This document shows positions 1 through 7,605 of a stretch of 58,266 nucleotides of DNA, one piece after another (within the stretch, counting starts at the first letter, position 1; every line of letters begins with the position of its first letter). Made by a program: the position numbers and the translations under genes. A model generated the notes under the pieces. The model worked only from the letters and a program-made list of their open reading frames with translations, did not search any database and had not been told where the DNA came from. Origin of the DNA: Bordetella parapertussis (GTDB lineage: Bacteria > Pseudomonadota > Gammaproteobacteria > Burkholderiales > Burkholderiaceae_D); assembly GCA_945883145.1 (NCBI GenBank), contig CAMCXB010000007.1, forward strand, positions 1 through 58,266, given 5' to 3'.

Positions 1-1043
1 ACATCCAGTGTTCTGATGGTGACTGGCTTACCTTTCATGGCGACCACTGCTTTGCGATATGACTCAAACTGTTCATCTTCTGATGGCAGTTTGTTTACAA
101 ATCCGGTACGTCCCATGAATAAAAATTCAGAGCGAAATAAACCCACACCAACTGCACCTGCTTCTAAAGCCGAAACACAATCTTCTGGCAATTCTATGTT
201 TGCCAGCATATGAATTTCCATGCCATCTTTCGTGATGGCTGGCGTTTTTTTCAGCTTGCCTAGCTTTTTACGTTCACGTAATAAGCGATTTTGTGTTTCA
301 CGATATTGATCTAATACGACAGGAGCTGGATCAACAATCACAACACCTGCATCACCATCAATAATGACCCAGTCATTTTGATTAATCAGTGCTGATGCAT
401 TCGACATTCCAACTGCTGCAGGTATATCTAGACTACGCGCGACGATAGCAGTATGTGAATTTTGTCCACCGAGATCTGTGACAAAGCCTACAAAGCTACG
501 GTCACGAAATTGCAACATGTCGGCAGGTGAAATATCATGCGCGACTACGATAATTTGTGATGCTACTTCTGCTTCGCTTACAGGTGAAATTGTATTCGCA
601 CTGCCTAGTAAGGCTTTTAATATGCGTTCGCCCACCTGCAAAATATCATTTTTACGCTCACGCAAATACGCATCTTCAATTTCATCAAATTGCGCAGAGA
701 GTGCATCAATTTGTGTCAGTAAAGCCCATTCAGCGTTGTAGTTACGCGAACGTATGATGTCGAGTGGTTGTTCAGAAACGATTGGATCAGAAAGGATTAA
801 AGCATGTACATCAATGAAGGCACCTAATTCAGAAGGTGCTTCAGGTGATAAGTCTTGTCGTATGGTTTGTAGTTCTGCATGAACTTGTGCAATAGCATTC
901 GAAAGTCGATCTACTTCTGCTTCAATTTTTTCTTGTGAGATGAGATAGTGTTTTACATCCAATGCTGCGGAACGCAGCAGATGCGCACGTCCAATTGCGA
1001 TACCGCGTGAGACTGGTATGCCATGGAGTGAGAAAGTAGCCAT
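1..1043 (-). CDS. ptsI: PTS phosphotransferase enzyme I (EI), C-terminus cut by window edge
   Basis: Enzyme I takes phosphate from phosphoenolpyruvate and passes it to HPr in the cytoplasm. The start is the ATG at 1043, giving MATFSLHGIPVSRGIAIGRA, a typical EI N-terminus. The first 347 codons are present and the frame runs off the left end. The phospho-histidine motif GGQNSHTAIVARS is visible, with the active-site His near residue 197. The N-terminal HPr-binding helical region is present, while most of the PEP-binding barrel lies outside the window. It is the last gene of a minus-strand run gshA-gshB-EIIA-ptsH-ptsI and starts 9 bases after ptsH, so co-transcription is likely. No sugar-specific EIIB or EIIC is seen, which points to a regulatory PTS. 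Confidence 0.95.
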   Translation of the reverse strand, partial: MATFSLHGIPVSRGIAIGRAHLLRSAALDVKHYLISQEKIEAEVDRLSNAIAQVHAELQTIRQDLSPEAPSELGAFIDVHALILSDPIVSEQPLDIIRSRNYNAEWALLTQIDALSAQFDEIEDAYLRERKNDILQVGERILKALLGSANTISPVSEAEVASQIIVVAHDISPADMLQFRDRSFVGFVTDLGGQNSHTAIVARSLDIPAAVGMSNASALINQNDWVIIDGDAGVVIVDPAPVVLDQYRETQNRLLRERKKLGKLKKTPAITKDGMEIHMLANIELPEDCVSALEAGAVGVGLFRSEFLFMGRTGFVNKLPSEDEQFESYRKAVVAMKGKPVTIRTLD

Positions 1044-1052
1044 AAACGCTTT

Positions 1053-1322
1053 TTATTCGCTTTCGCCAAAACGTGCTGCTATGAGTTCGCAGATTGCATC
1101 AAAACACTGCTGCTCATCAGCACCATCAGCTTCTAAGGTCACGACAGAGCCATTACCTGCAGCGAGCATCATCACACCCATAATAGATTTTGCATTCACA
1201 CGTCTACCATTGCGCGTTAACCAAACCTCGCATTGAAATTTTCCAGCCAGCTGAGTTAGCTTGGCTGAAGCACGTGCATGCAAACCTAGTTTATTAATAA
1301 TATTAACTTCAGCACTAATCAT
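1053..1322 (-). CDS. ptsH: PTS phosphocarrier protein HPr
   Basis: HPr is the small cytoplasmic phosphocarrier between EI and EIIA. The 89-residue protein has the usual length. The EI-dependent phosphorylation site is His15 in GLHARAS. Ser46, the site used by HPr kinase in organisms that have it, is conserved in NAKSIMG. It sits 14 bases downstream of the EIIA gene and 9 bases upstream of ptsI, so the three PTS genes form one unit. HprK itself is not in the window. The family assignment is secure; what the phosphorelay regulates here is inference. Confidence 0.96.
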   Translation of the reverse strand: MISAEVNIINKLGLHARASAKLTQLAGKFQCEVWLTRNGRRVNAKSIMGVMMLAAGNGSVVTLEADGADEQQCFDAICELIAARFGESE

Positions 1323-1336
1323 AATTAACCATCAAA

Positions 1337-1744
1337 TTAATTGGGAGCTAATCTCACGCGATTGTCTACACGACACGCACCATTTTGTCCACCCGATAAT
1401 GCCATCTCTAATGCTACATCTAAGGTGTTGTGTCTATAGGTAATAGCCCTCAATAGCATAGGTAAACTTATTCCTGCAATTACTTCGATTTCACCCGGCA
1501 CACATAATTGCAAAGTGCAATTAGAAGGTGTACCGCCCATGACATCTGTTATTACCAACACACCTGATCCATCATTAATGCGCGCTATCGCTTGCTGCGC
1601 TAGTTTTTTGATTTCTTCCGGGTCTTGATCCGCAAGGACATCAATTGCTTCCGTTTGCACAGGCACACCACGAAATACATGGGTTGCCGCTGCAATGAAG
1701 GCTTGACCTAAGGGGGCGTGTGTAAGAAGAAGTATACCTACCAT
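1337..1744 (-). CDS. PTS EIIA component, mannose/fructose (EIIA-Man) type
   Basis: A 135-residue EIIA domain of the mannose family, the size of a free-standing EIIA. The N-terminus MVGILLLTHAPLG carries the expected phospho-acceptor His9 at the end of the first beta strand. A glycine-rich segment (VMGGTPSNCTLQL, about residues 68-80) matches the family. No membrane or EIIB domain is fused or adjacent. It lies 43 bases after gshB and 14 bases before ptsH. Permease-less EIIA-Man/HPr/EI sets are known in betaproteobacteria and are generally treated as regulatory rather than sugar-transporting. That role is established for the type, not shown by this sequence. Confidence 0.92.
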   Translation of the reverse strand: MVGILLLTHAPLGQAFIAAATHVFRGVPVQTEAIDVLADQDPEEIKKLAQQAIARINDGSGVLVITDVMGGTPSNCTLQLCVPGEIEVIAGISLPMLLRAITYRHNTLDVALEMALSGGQNGACRVDNRVRLAPN

Positions 1745-1787
1745 GATGATTTTGTTTTTTTTAGATTAGTCTGATGCGCTTATACGC

Positions 1788-2735
1788 TTATGCAGTCGAC
1801 TGCGTTTTTTCTATCGCATCTATAAACATAGCCGCCACATCAAAACCTGTTTGCTGTTTGATTTCTTGAAAACAGGTCGGACTAGTCACATTAATTTCCG
1901 TTAAATAGTTTCCGATGACATCTAATCCTACCAGCATCAAGCCACGCGCAAATAATACCGGCGCTAGTGTCTCACCTATCTCACGCTCACGCGCTGAAAT
2001 CGGCATGGCCACACCCAAACCACCGGCTGCCAAATTGCCGCGCACTTCACCACCTTGTGGAATGCGTGCTAAACAATAGGGCACAACCTGACCACCTATC
2101 AGTAGTACACGACGATCGCCTTCAGAGATTTCAGGGATGGTGCGCTGAACCATAATCGTTTGCTTACCATGTAAGGTCATACTCTCTATCAGCGCACCTA
2201 AATTCAAACCATTCTCGGCGACCCGAAATATGCCTGCGCCACCCATGCCATCCAAAGGCTTGAGAATAATATCTTTATGTTCTGCGTGAAAGGTGCGTAT
2301 GAGTCTCTCATTACTTGTCACCAGAGTAGGCGCAATGAATTGAGGGAAATGTGTAATCGCTAATTTTTCATTGTGATTACGAATCGCTTCTGGACGATTC
2401 AGTATGCGCGCACTCTGACTTTCTGCTAGCTCAAGTAAATAAGTCGCATAGATGTACTCCATATTAAATGGAGGATCAGTACGTTCTATGACTACATCAA
2501 ATGATGATAAGGATAATAAAACTGGCTCAGCTAAGCTATACCAATCATCGCTGTTTTCTACTAAGCTAAGTTGCGCTGCCTGCGCTACGACTGCTTTGCC
2601 ATCAAAAATAATATCGCTGTGGCCTAATACAAATAACTCATGTCCACGCCGTGCTGCTTCCTGCATCATGGCATAGGTTGAATCTTTGTAGATCTTGAAC
2701 CCAGATAAGGGATCACAGATGAAGGCTATTTTCAT
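1788..2735 (-). CDS. gshB: Glutathione synthetase
   Basis: Catalyses the second step of glutathione synthesis, ATP-dependent joining of glycine to gamma-glutamylcysteine. The 315 residues match the usual bacterial length. The N-terminal domain starts MKIAFICDPLSGFKIYKDST. The ATP-grasp part shows ILKPLDGMGGAGIFRV (about residues 156-171), the metal- and substrate-binding RRVLLIGG and RGNLAAGG segments, and the C-terminal EINVTSPTCFQEI containing the Mg-binding Glu and Asn. It follows gshA by 58 bases on the same strand, so both steps of the pathway are encoded together. The ATG start gives the canonical N-terminus. Confidence 0.97.
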   Translation of the reverse strand: MKIAFICDPLSGFKIYKDSTYAMMQEAARRGHELFVLGHSDIIFDGKAVVAQAAQLSLVENSDDWYSLAEPVLLSLSSFDVVIERTDPPFNMEYIYATYLLELAESQSARILNRPEAIRNHNEKLAITHFPQFIAPTLVTSNERLIRTFHAEHKDIILKPLDGMGGAGIFRVAENGLNLGALIESMTLHGKQTIMVQRTIPEISEGDRRVLLIGGQVVPYCLARIPQGGEVRGNLAAGGLGVAMPISAREREIGETLAPVLFARGLMLVGLDVIGNYLTEINVTSPTCFQEIKQQTGFDVAAMFIDAIEKTQSTA

Positions 2736-2793
2736 GAAGCACTCTGATGTTCACACAACAAAAATAAAATTAATTTATACAATTTAATTTTAT

Positions 2794-4092
2794 TTAATAT
2801 TCTTCCGGATTAGGGTCTGTTTTTTCTAGTTCTATCGCTGCTGCTAGTAATGCCAGTCGTCCAACCACGCCATACATATAAAAACGATTTGGTGCTGCTG
2901 TTCCAGGCTTAGCAGCTAAATCAGGTAACGCATGTTGTTGCGCAAAGGCGAGCGGTACAAAATGCGCTCCGGGTGAATTCAAATTTTCATCTACTCCACG
3001 CTCAGCATGGACGCGATAAAAACCGCCAATCACATAGCGATCCATCATGTACACCACGGGCTCAGCGACAGCATCATTGATTTGTTCAAACGTATGCACG
3101 CCTTCTTGCAAGATCACATCCGAGACTTCTAGGCCTTCTTTTACCACTGACATTTTATTGCGTTGTTTGCGATTTAAATCTTTGACTTCACTTGCATCGC
3201 GCACTGTCATGATACCCATGCCATAGGTTCCAGCATCCGCTTTCACAATCACAAAGGGTGTTTCTTTGATACCGTATTCTTTATATTTTTTGCGTATCTT
3301 GGTCAATAACATGTCTACATTACTTGCTAGATTTTCTTCGCCTATACGTTCATGAAAATTAATGCCGGTAGATTTAGCAAAGTAAGGATTCAACATCCAA
3401 GGATCAACATCAATTAATTTACCGAATTTTTTTGCTACTTCATCATAAGCAGCAAAGTGATTAGTTTTACGACGCACCGCCCAACCAGCATGCAAAGGTG
3501 GCAGTAGAGTTTGTTCATGTAGATTTTTTAAAATCTCTGGTATGCCTGCTGACAAATCATTGTTCAATAAAATTGTACAAGGGTCGAAATTTTTTAAACC
3601 TACTCTGCGCCCATTATTCAAACGCTCTAAGGGTTCAAGAATGATCGTGGTTCCATCTGGAAGCTCTATCGAAGTCGGCTCTTTAATATCTTCTGCAAGA
3701 CTACCAAGTCGTACATTCAAACCTGTTTGTCTAAAAATTTGCATTAGGCGTGCAACGTTTTGTAAATAAAACGTATTGCGAGTATGACGCTCAGGTATGA
3801 GTAATAAATTTTTCGCGTCGGGACAATATTTTTCTATCGCCGCCATCGCTGCTTGCACTGCAAGTGGCAACATCTCAGGCGCTAAATTATTAAAACCGCC
3901 AGGAAAAAGATTGGTATCGACTGGCGCTAATTTAAAACCAGAATTACGTAAATCAACTGAACAATAAAATGGCGGCGTATGTTCTTGCCATTCCAAACGA
4001 AACCATCGTTCAATCGCAGGTGTGGCTGTGAGTATTTTCTTTTCTAGCTCAAGCAGAGGGCCATTGAGCGCTGTAACCAGATGGGGAACCAT
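2794..4092 (-). CDS. gshA: Glutamate-cysteine ligase, proteobacterial ATP-grasp-like (GshA) family
   Basis: Catalyses the first step of glutathione synthesis, joining glutamate and cysteine. The 432-residue protein starts MVPHLVTALNGPLLELEKKI and belongs to the gshA family of Acidithiobacillus and betaproteobacteria, not the E. coli GshA family. Recognisable segments are DTNLFPGGFNNL (about residues 58-69), LIPERHTRN, and the glycine-containing IVKADAGTYGMGIMTV typical of ATP-grasp-like nucleotide binding. It is the first gene of gshA-gshB-EIIA-ptsH-ptsI on the minus strand. The upstream gap to the amtB terminator is about 270 bases and holds two dyads, described separately. Confidence 0.94.
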   Translation of the reverse strand: MVPHLVTALNGPLLELEKKILTATPAIERWFRLEWQEHTPPFYCSVDLRNSGFKLAPVDTNLFPGGFNNLAPEMLPLAVQAAMAAIEKYCPDAKNLLLIPERHTRNTFYLQNVARLMQIFRQTGLNVRLGSLAEDIKEPTSIELPDGTTIILEPLERLNNGRRVGLKNFDPCTILLNNDLSAGIPEILKNLHEQTLLPPLHAGWAVRRKTNHFAAYDEVAKKFGKLIDVDPWMLNPYFAKSTGINFHERIGEENLASNVDMLLTKIRKKYKEYGIKETPFVIVKADAGTYGMGIMTVRDASEVKDLNRKQRNKMSVVKEGLEVSDVILQEGVHTFEQINDAVAEPVVYMMDRYVIGGFYRVHAERGVDENLNSPGAHFVPLAFAQQHALPDLAAKPGTAAPNRFYMYGVVGRLALLAAAIELEKTDPNPEEY

Positions 4093-4462
4093 GAATCTAA
4101 CCTTTTTTGCGTGTGCTTAATTGTCTTGCGATTGTCGATGCAGAAAAAATCTAGCTAGCTAAACACAGCATCTGTGTATACAGATACTGATGTCAGATTG
4201 GGAACAGATTACTCTGGCCTTTTTTTCTAGCGACATTAGGAACCAGATTCTAACGGCATTCAAGCCTTAGGGGTGCCTAGTCCGGACAAGTGAGCACCTA
4301 TCTCAAATTATCGGGGTGGAAAGCAGGCTTCATAGCCCAGAAGCGCTCACATAAGCTCTAATAAAGAAAAAAACGCCTCCCTAAGGAGGCGTTTTGAAGA
4401 ACTCATAGTGAGTTCAGACTTACAGAGGAGACATAAAATTAACCATAAAGTTAACCGTAAAA
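4093..4462. other. Intergenic region between amtB and gshA
   Basis: No convincing coding region is visible in these 370 bases. The gshA-distal end holds the amtB terminator (4366-4395). Two further dyads occur: ATCTGT-4-ACAGAT at 4170-4185, and GGTGC...GCACC at 4271-4299 enclosing the 8-base palindrome GTCCGGAC. They lie 78-207 bases upstream of the gshA start and could be an operator and an RNA hairpin in its leader. Neither matches an RNA family I recognise. The gshA promoter must lie here, but I could not pick a confident -10/-35 pair. Confidence 0.5.
4366..4395 (-). terminator. Rho-independent terminator after amtB
   Basis: Read on the minus strand, a 10-bp stem (AAACGCCTCC pairing with GGAGGCGTTT) with a 4-base loop is followed by a run of T. 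It lies about 70 bases past the amtB stop and separates the nitrogen operon from gshA. Confidence 0.88.
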
Positions 4463-5977
4463 TTAACCGTGATAAGCACTTTCACCGTGACTGACAATAT
4501 CCAGACCTTCGCGCTCTTCTTCTTCCGAGACACGTAAGCCTATGATCATGTCTATCAGTTTGAAAGCGATGAAAGCTACTACGCCAGACCAAATGACTGT
4601 GGTCATCACTGCTTGGAACTGAATCCAAACTTGACCAGCGATGGAGTAATCAGGTGTAACAGCATTCGCAACATAGTCGTAAACGCCTGTGCCGCCTAAC
4701 TGCGGTGCTGCAAACACACCGGTCAGAATCGCACCTAATGCACCGCCCACACCATGTACACCGAATACATCCAGTGAGTCATCTGCGCCCAATAATTTCT
4801 TGAGTCCGCTAACACCCCACAGACAAACTAGACCTGCTGCCAAACCTATGAGTAAACCACCCATGGCGCCAACAAATCCAGCAGCCGGTGTAATGGCGAC
4901 TAAGCCAGCGACTGCACCTGAAGCAGCACCCAACATAGAAGGTTTGCCTTTGATAACCCACTCACCGACAGTCCATGACACGACTGCAGCTGCAGTTGCT
5001 AACAAGGTGTTAAGGAATGCCAGTGCAGCAGAACCATTTGCTTCTAATGCGGAGCCTGCATTGAAACCAAACCAGCCCACCCACAATAAGGACGCACCCA
5101 CCATAGTCAATGTCAGTGAATGTGGTGCCATCGATTCTCTGCCCAGACCTACACGCTTGCCGATCACGAATGCACCAACTAAACCGGCAACCGCTGCATT
5201 AATGTGAACGACAGTACCGCCTGCAAAATCAAGTGCGCCTTTTTGGAATAACCAACCTGAAGCGGCGACTGCTTTTTCAGCTGCTGCTGCATCCGTGAAT
5301 GCATCAGGACCTGGCCAGAACCAAACCATGTGCGCAACTGGCAGATAAGCAAAAGTGAACCACAACACGGTGAAGAACAAGACAGCAGAGAATTTAATAC
5401 GTTCTGCGAATGAACCAACAATGAGGCCGCAAGTGATTGCTGCAAAGGTTGCTTGGAAAGCTAAGAACACAAACTCAGGGATCACAACGCCTTTACTAAA
5501 GGTTGCTGCCATTGAATCAGGTGTCATACCTTTCAAGAACAATCTATCAAAGCCACCGAAGAATGAACCAAATAAACCACTACCTTCTGTGAATGCAATC
5601 GAATAACCATACAGACACCACAAGACAATGATGACGGAGAAAATCATCATCACTTGCATGAGTATGGACAGCATATTTTTCGATCTGACTAAACCGCCGT
5701 AAAACAAAGCGAGTCCAGGGATAGACATCATGATGACCAATAAAGTGGCCACCATCATCCAAGCAGTATCGCCCTTGTTAGCAACCGGTGCAGCTGCAGG
5801 TGCTGCAGCATCAGCAGACGCTGCTGCCGGAGCAGCGGCGGGTGCTGCATCAGCAGGGGCAACAACTGCAGGTGCTGCAGCAGGTGCTGCCGCATCTTCA
5901 GCGGATGCAACATGGGAGAGGCCTAATGCAAACAGCAATAGACCGGCGCTCATAAGGCTAGTAAAACATTTTTTCAT
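4463..5977 (-). CDS. amtB: Ammonium transporter AmtB
   Basis: Inner-membrane ammonium channel of the Amt/Mep/Rh family, gated by the PII protein GlnK. I choose the ATG at 5977 (MKKCFTSLM, 504 residues) because a TAAGGGG ribosome site lies 6 bases upstream. The in-frame ATG at 5983 has no spacing and longer frames run into glnK. A signal peptide (to about residue 26) is followed by a roughly 40-residue Ala/Pro-rich linker and then about eleven membrane segments. Amt hallmarks include LALFYGGLVRSKN, GSFAERIKFSAVLF, WFGFNAGSAL and DDSLDVFGVHGVGG. The C-terminal cytoplasmic tail ends REGLDIVSHGESAYHG, as in PII-regulated Amt proteins. It starts 10 bases after the glnK stop, so the pair is one transcript. 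Confidence 0.97.
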   Translation of the reverse strand: MKKCFTSLMSAGLLLFALGLSHVASAEDAAAPAAAPAVVAPADAAPAAAPAAASADAAAPAAAPVANKGDTAWMMVATLLVIMMSIPGLALFYGGLVRSKNMLSILMQVMMIFSVIIVLWCLYGYSIAFTEGSGLFGSFFGGFDRLFLKGMTPDSMAATFSKGVVIPEFVFLAFQATFAAITCGLIVGSFAERIKFSAVLFFTVLWFTFAYLPVAHMVWFWPGPDAFTDAAAAEKAVAASGWLFQKGALDFAGGTVVHINAAVAGLVGAFVIGKRVGLGRESMAPHSLTLTMVGASLLWVGWFGFNAGSALEANGSAALAFLNTLLATAAAVVSWTVGEWVIKGKPSMLGAASGAVAGLVAITPAAGFVGAMGGLLIGLAAGLVCLWGVSGLKKLLGADDSLDVFGVHGVGGALGAILTGVFAAPQLGGTGVYDYVANAVTPDYSIAGQVWIQFQAVMTTVIWSGVVAFIAFKLIDMIIGLRVSEEEEREGLDIVSHGESAYHG

Positions 5978-5987
5978 AGTCATCCCC

Positions 5988-6326
5988 TTAGAGAGCTTCT
6001 TTGCCAGTTTCGCCAGTACGAATCCGCACAACTTGCTGCAGGTCGTAGACGAAAATCTTACCGTCACCAATTTTGCCGGTGCGGGCAGCGTTTTCTATTG
6101 CTTCTATTGCACGCTCAACAATGCCATCATCAACTGCTGCTTCGATTTTTGTCTTAGGCAGAAAGTCGACGACGTATTCAGCACCGCGATAGAGCTCTGT
6201 GTGTCCTTTTTGGCGACCAAACCCTTTAACCTCGGTGACAGTAATACCTTGCACACCAATAGCTGAGAGGGCTTCGCGCACTTCGTCAAGCTTGAATGGC
6301 TTGATGATGGCTGAGATGAGTTTCAT
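5988..6326 (-). CDS. glnK: Nitrogen regulatory protein PII, GlnK type
   Basis: PII trimers sense ATP/ADP and 2-oxoglutarate, and are uridylylated when nitrogen is limiting; GlnK binds and closes AmtB. The 112-residue length is standard. Tyr51, the uridylylation site, sits in the T-loop motif HTELYRGAEYVVDF. The N-terminus MKLISAIIKPFKLDEVREAL and the C-terminal GDGKIFVYDLQQVVRIRTGE are family signatures. A GAGG ribosome site precedes the ATG. It lies 17 bases after the TorF-type gene and 10 bases before amtB, in the canonical glnK-amtB order. The shared sigma-54 promoter upstream fits nitrogen-limited induction. Confidence 0.97.
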   Translation of the reverse strand: MKLISAIIKPFKLDEVREALSAIGVQGITVTEVKGFGRQKGHTELYRGAEYVVDFLPKTKIEAAVDDGIVERAIEAIENAARTGKIGDGKIFVYDLQQVVRIRTGETGKEAL

Positions 6327-6343
6327 TGCGGCCTCGTGTTTAA

Positions 6344-7117
6344 TTAAAATGTTTTGGTGACGGTGACTACGCCAGCAGTACCACCGAGGTAGCCTCTGCC
6401 GCTAAAGTCATACACAACTTTATTTGCATTAGTGCCGACTACTGCTACTGCAACGACTGCCAGACCGAAGTCTTTAGTCACGCCAACTTTCCAATCGGAG
6501 TAATCAGCAGTACGACCTGCAGCATCAGTAAAGTTCTTCACAACTTGCTTACCGTAATGCAGATTCAAAATGTAGCCATCTTTAATTTCTTGATTGGCGC
6601 CGATATCAATGTAATTACTACCGTCTGTGTTGTTTGCCCAACCAATGAAGTTAGTTAATGACTGTGAATATTTGATATAAACAGGGCCATAACCTAATTG
6701 ACCAAATGCTTCAGTGGTGTTGGCACTTGGATAGCCTGCAAGGTGAAATTTATTTGATGGATAGTAGTAGCGAATAAGACCAACATCGTAAGAAACACCA
6801 TTGATTTCACCGCGCTTACCGCCGTAGAGATCTAACTCTAAACTGGCATCGCTTGCATCAGCAGTATTGTCTTTCAACCACTCCACATTCGAACCCCATG
6901 TACCTACATATAAACCGGTAGGGTTATGGGTGTAATCCGCACCAGCAGAAATTGCAGGCTTCATACGGGTTTGTGAAATGCCACGAAAACGATAATCGTT
7001 AGTCACGCCTACATTGAATGAAACAGCATGGTCTGGTGCAGGAGCAGCATCAGCTGCATAAGCTGCTTGACCAGCAAAAATGCCAGCGATTGCGCTCGCG
7101 ATAATAATTTTTTTCAT
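6344..7117 (-). CDS. TorF-family (Gcw_chp) putative outer-membrane protein
   Basis: Secreted beta-barrel-like protein of the family TIGR02001/Gcw_chp, often called TorF-family putative porin. The start is the ATG at 7117 (MKKIIIASAIAGIFAGQAAY, 257 residues), preceded by AAGGAA at good spacing. A longer in-frame extension adds residues that do not look like a signal peptide. The signal peptide is cleaved near AYAAD. The motif VTNDYRFRGISQT (about residues 38-50) is the family hallmark, strands alternate aromatic and polar residues, and the chain ends in Phe as many outer-membrane barrels do. It is the first gene of the sigma-54/NtrC-type operon with glnK and amtB, suggesting a role in uptake of nitrogen compounds. 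That role is inference. Confidence 0.88.
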   Translation of the reverse strand: MKKIIIASAIAGIFAGQAAYAADAAPAPDHAVSFNVGVTNDYRFRGISQTRMKPAISAGADYTHNPTGLYVGTWGSNVEWLKDNTADASDASLELDLYGGKRGEINGVSYDVGLIRYYYPSNKFHLAGYPSANTTEAFGQLGYGPVYIKYSQSLTNFIGWANNTDGSNYIDIGANQEIKDGYILNLHYGKQVVKNFTDAAGRTADYSDWKVGVTKDFGLAVVAVAVVGTNANKVVYDFSGRGYLGGTAGVVTVTKTF

Positions 7118-7185
7118 GAGATTCCTTTGCATAAAGTTTGTAGAGACATGTTGCCCACTGAGGTCGTGTGTGCTGATAACCACTA

Positions 7186-7202
7186 AGCAGATCCCATGCC
7201 AA
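7186..7202 (-). promoter_or_regulatory. Sigma-54 (-24/-12) promoter of the porin-glnK-amtB operon
   Basis: The minus strand reads TTGGCATGGGATCTGCT. The invariant GG and GC pairs are separated by exactly 10 bases, and the element matches the sigma-54 consensus at 11 of 13 defined positions by my count. The predicted transcription start is near 7176, about 58 bases before the porin start codon. Confidence 0.82.
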
Positions 7203-7302
7203 CCAATCAACTGTATTTGCCTTATCATTTCACCCAAGCAAAGTGCATTCGGCTCAATTCCAGCAAGTAAAGTCTTTTATTGATGCACCATGTTTGAACA
7301 AA

Positions 7303-7319
7303 TGCTCCAAAATGGTGCG
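7303..7319. promoter_or_regulatory. NtrC-type enhancer site
   Basis: TGCTCCAAAATGGTGCG is a near-perfect dyad matching the NtrC consensus (TGCACC-N4/5-GGTGCA), with two deviations by eye. A second half-site TGCACCA lies at 7284-7290. The centre is about 135 bp upstream of the predicted sigma-54 start, a normal enhancer distance. It also lies only 24 bp from the divergent ubiK start. Confidence 0.75.
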
Positions 7320-7342
7320 ACCCATACCTTACCGCATACTCT

Positions 7343-7582
7343 ATGAATAAATCCAGCCTACTTCACGAACTTCAATCAAAAATCAGTCAATTAATGCAGC
7401 AATCGCCCGCTGCTGACTTAGAAAAGAACTTAAAAGCGCTCATGAGTCAGGGTTTTGCCAAGCTAGACCTGCTAACTAGGGAAGAATTTGATGTGCAAAC
7501 CGAAGTTTTAGCCAGAACTCGGGCAAAACTCGAACTTTTAGAAGCGCGAGTGGCTGAATTAGAAGCGCAGAAAAAATCCTGA
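7343..7582 (+). CDS. ubiK: Ubiquinone biosynthesis accessory factor UbiK (YqiC/BMFP family)
   Basis: UbiK is a small coiled-coil protein that assists the aerobic ubiquinone biosynthesis complex. The 79-residue sequence has the typical two-part form: an amphipathic N-terminal helix (SLLHELQSKISQLMQQS) and a C-terminal coiled coil rich in Leu, Glu and Arg (ARTRAKLELLEARVAELEAQ). Length and composition fit the BMFP family, which forms trimers and associates with membranes. It is divergent from the porin-glnK-amtB operon and lies 23 bases before comM on the same strand, so the two may be co-transcribed. Confidence 0.88.
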   Translation: MNKSSLLHELQSKISQLMQQSPAADLEKNLKALMSQGFAKLDLLTREEFDVQTEVLARTRAKLELLEARVAELEAQKKS

Positions 7583-7605
7583 TGACGCAGCATTTTTAAA
7601 ACTCG

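Noticed and set aside
4255..4330. Possible 6S or 4.5S RNA between amtB and gshA
   Set aside because: The hairpin lacks the conserved loop sequences of either RNA and no promoter-terminator pair frames it.
4689..5207. A 172-residue open frame on the plus strand opposite amtB, and a 178-residue one at 5730-6266
   Set aside because: Both lie opposite clear amtB/glnK coding sequence, show Ala/Pro/Thr-rich composition imposed by the other strand, and have no family-like sequence.
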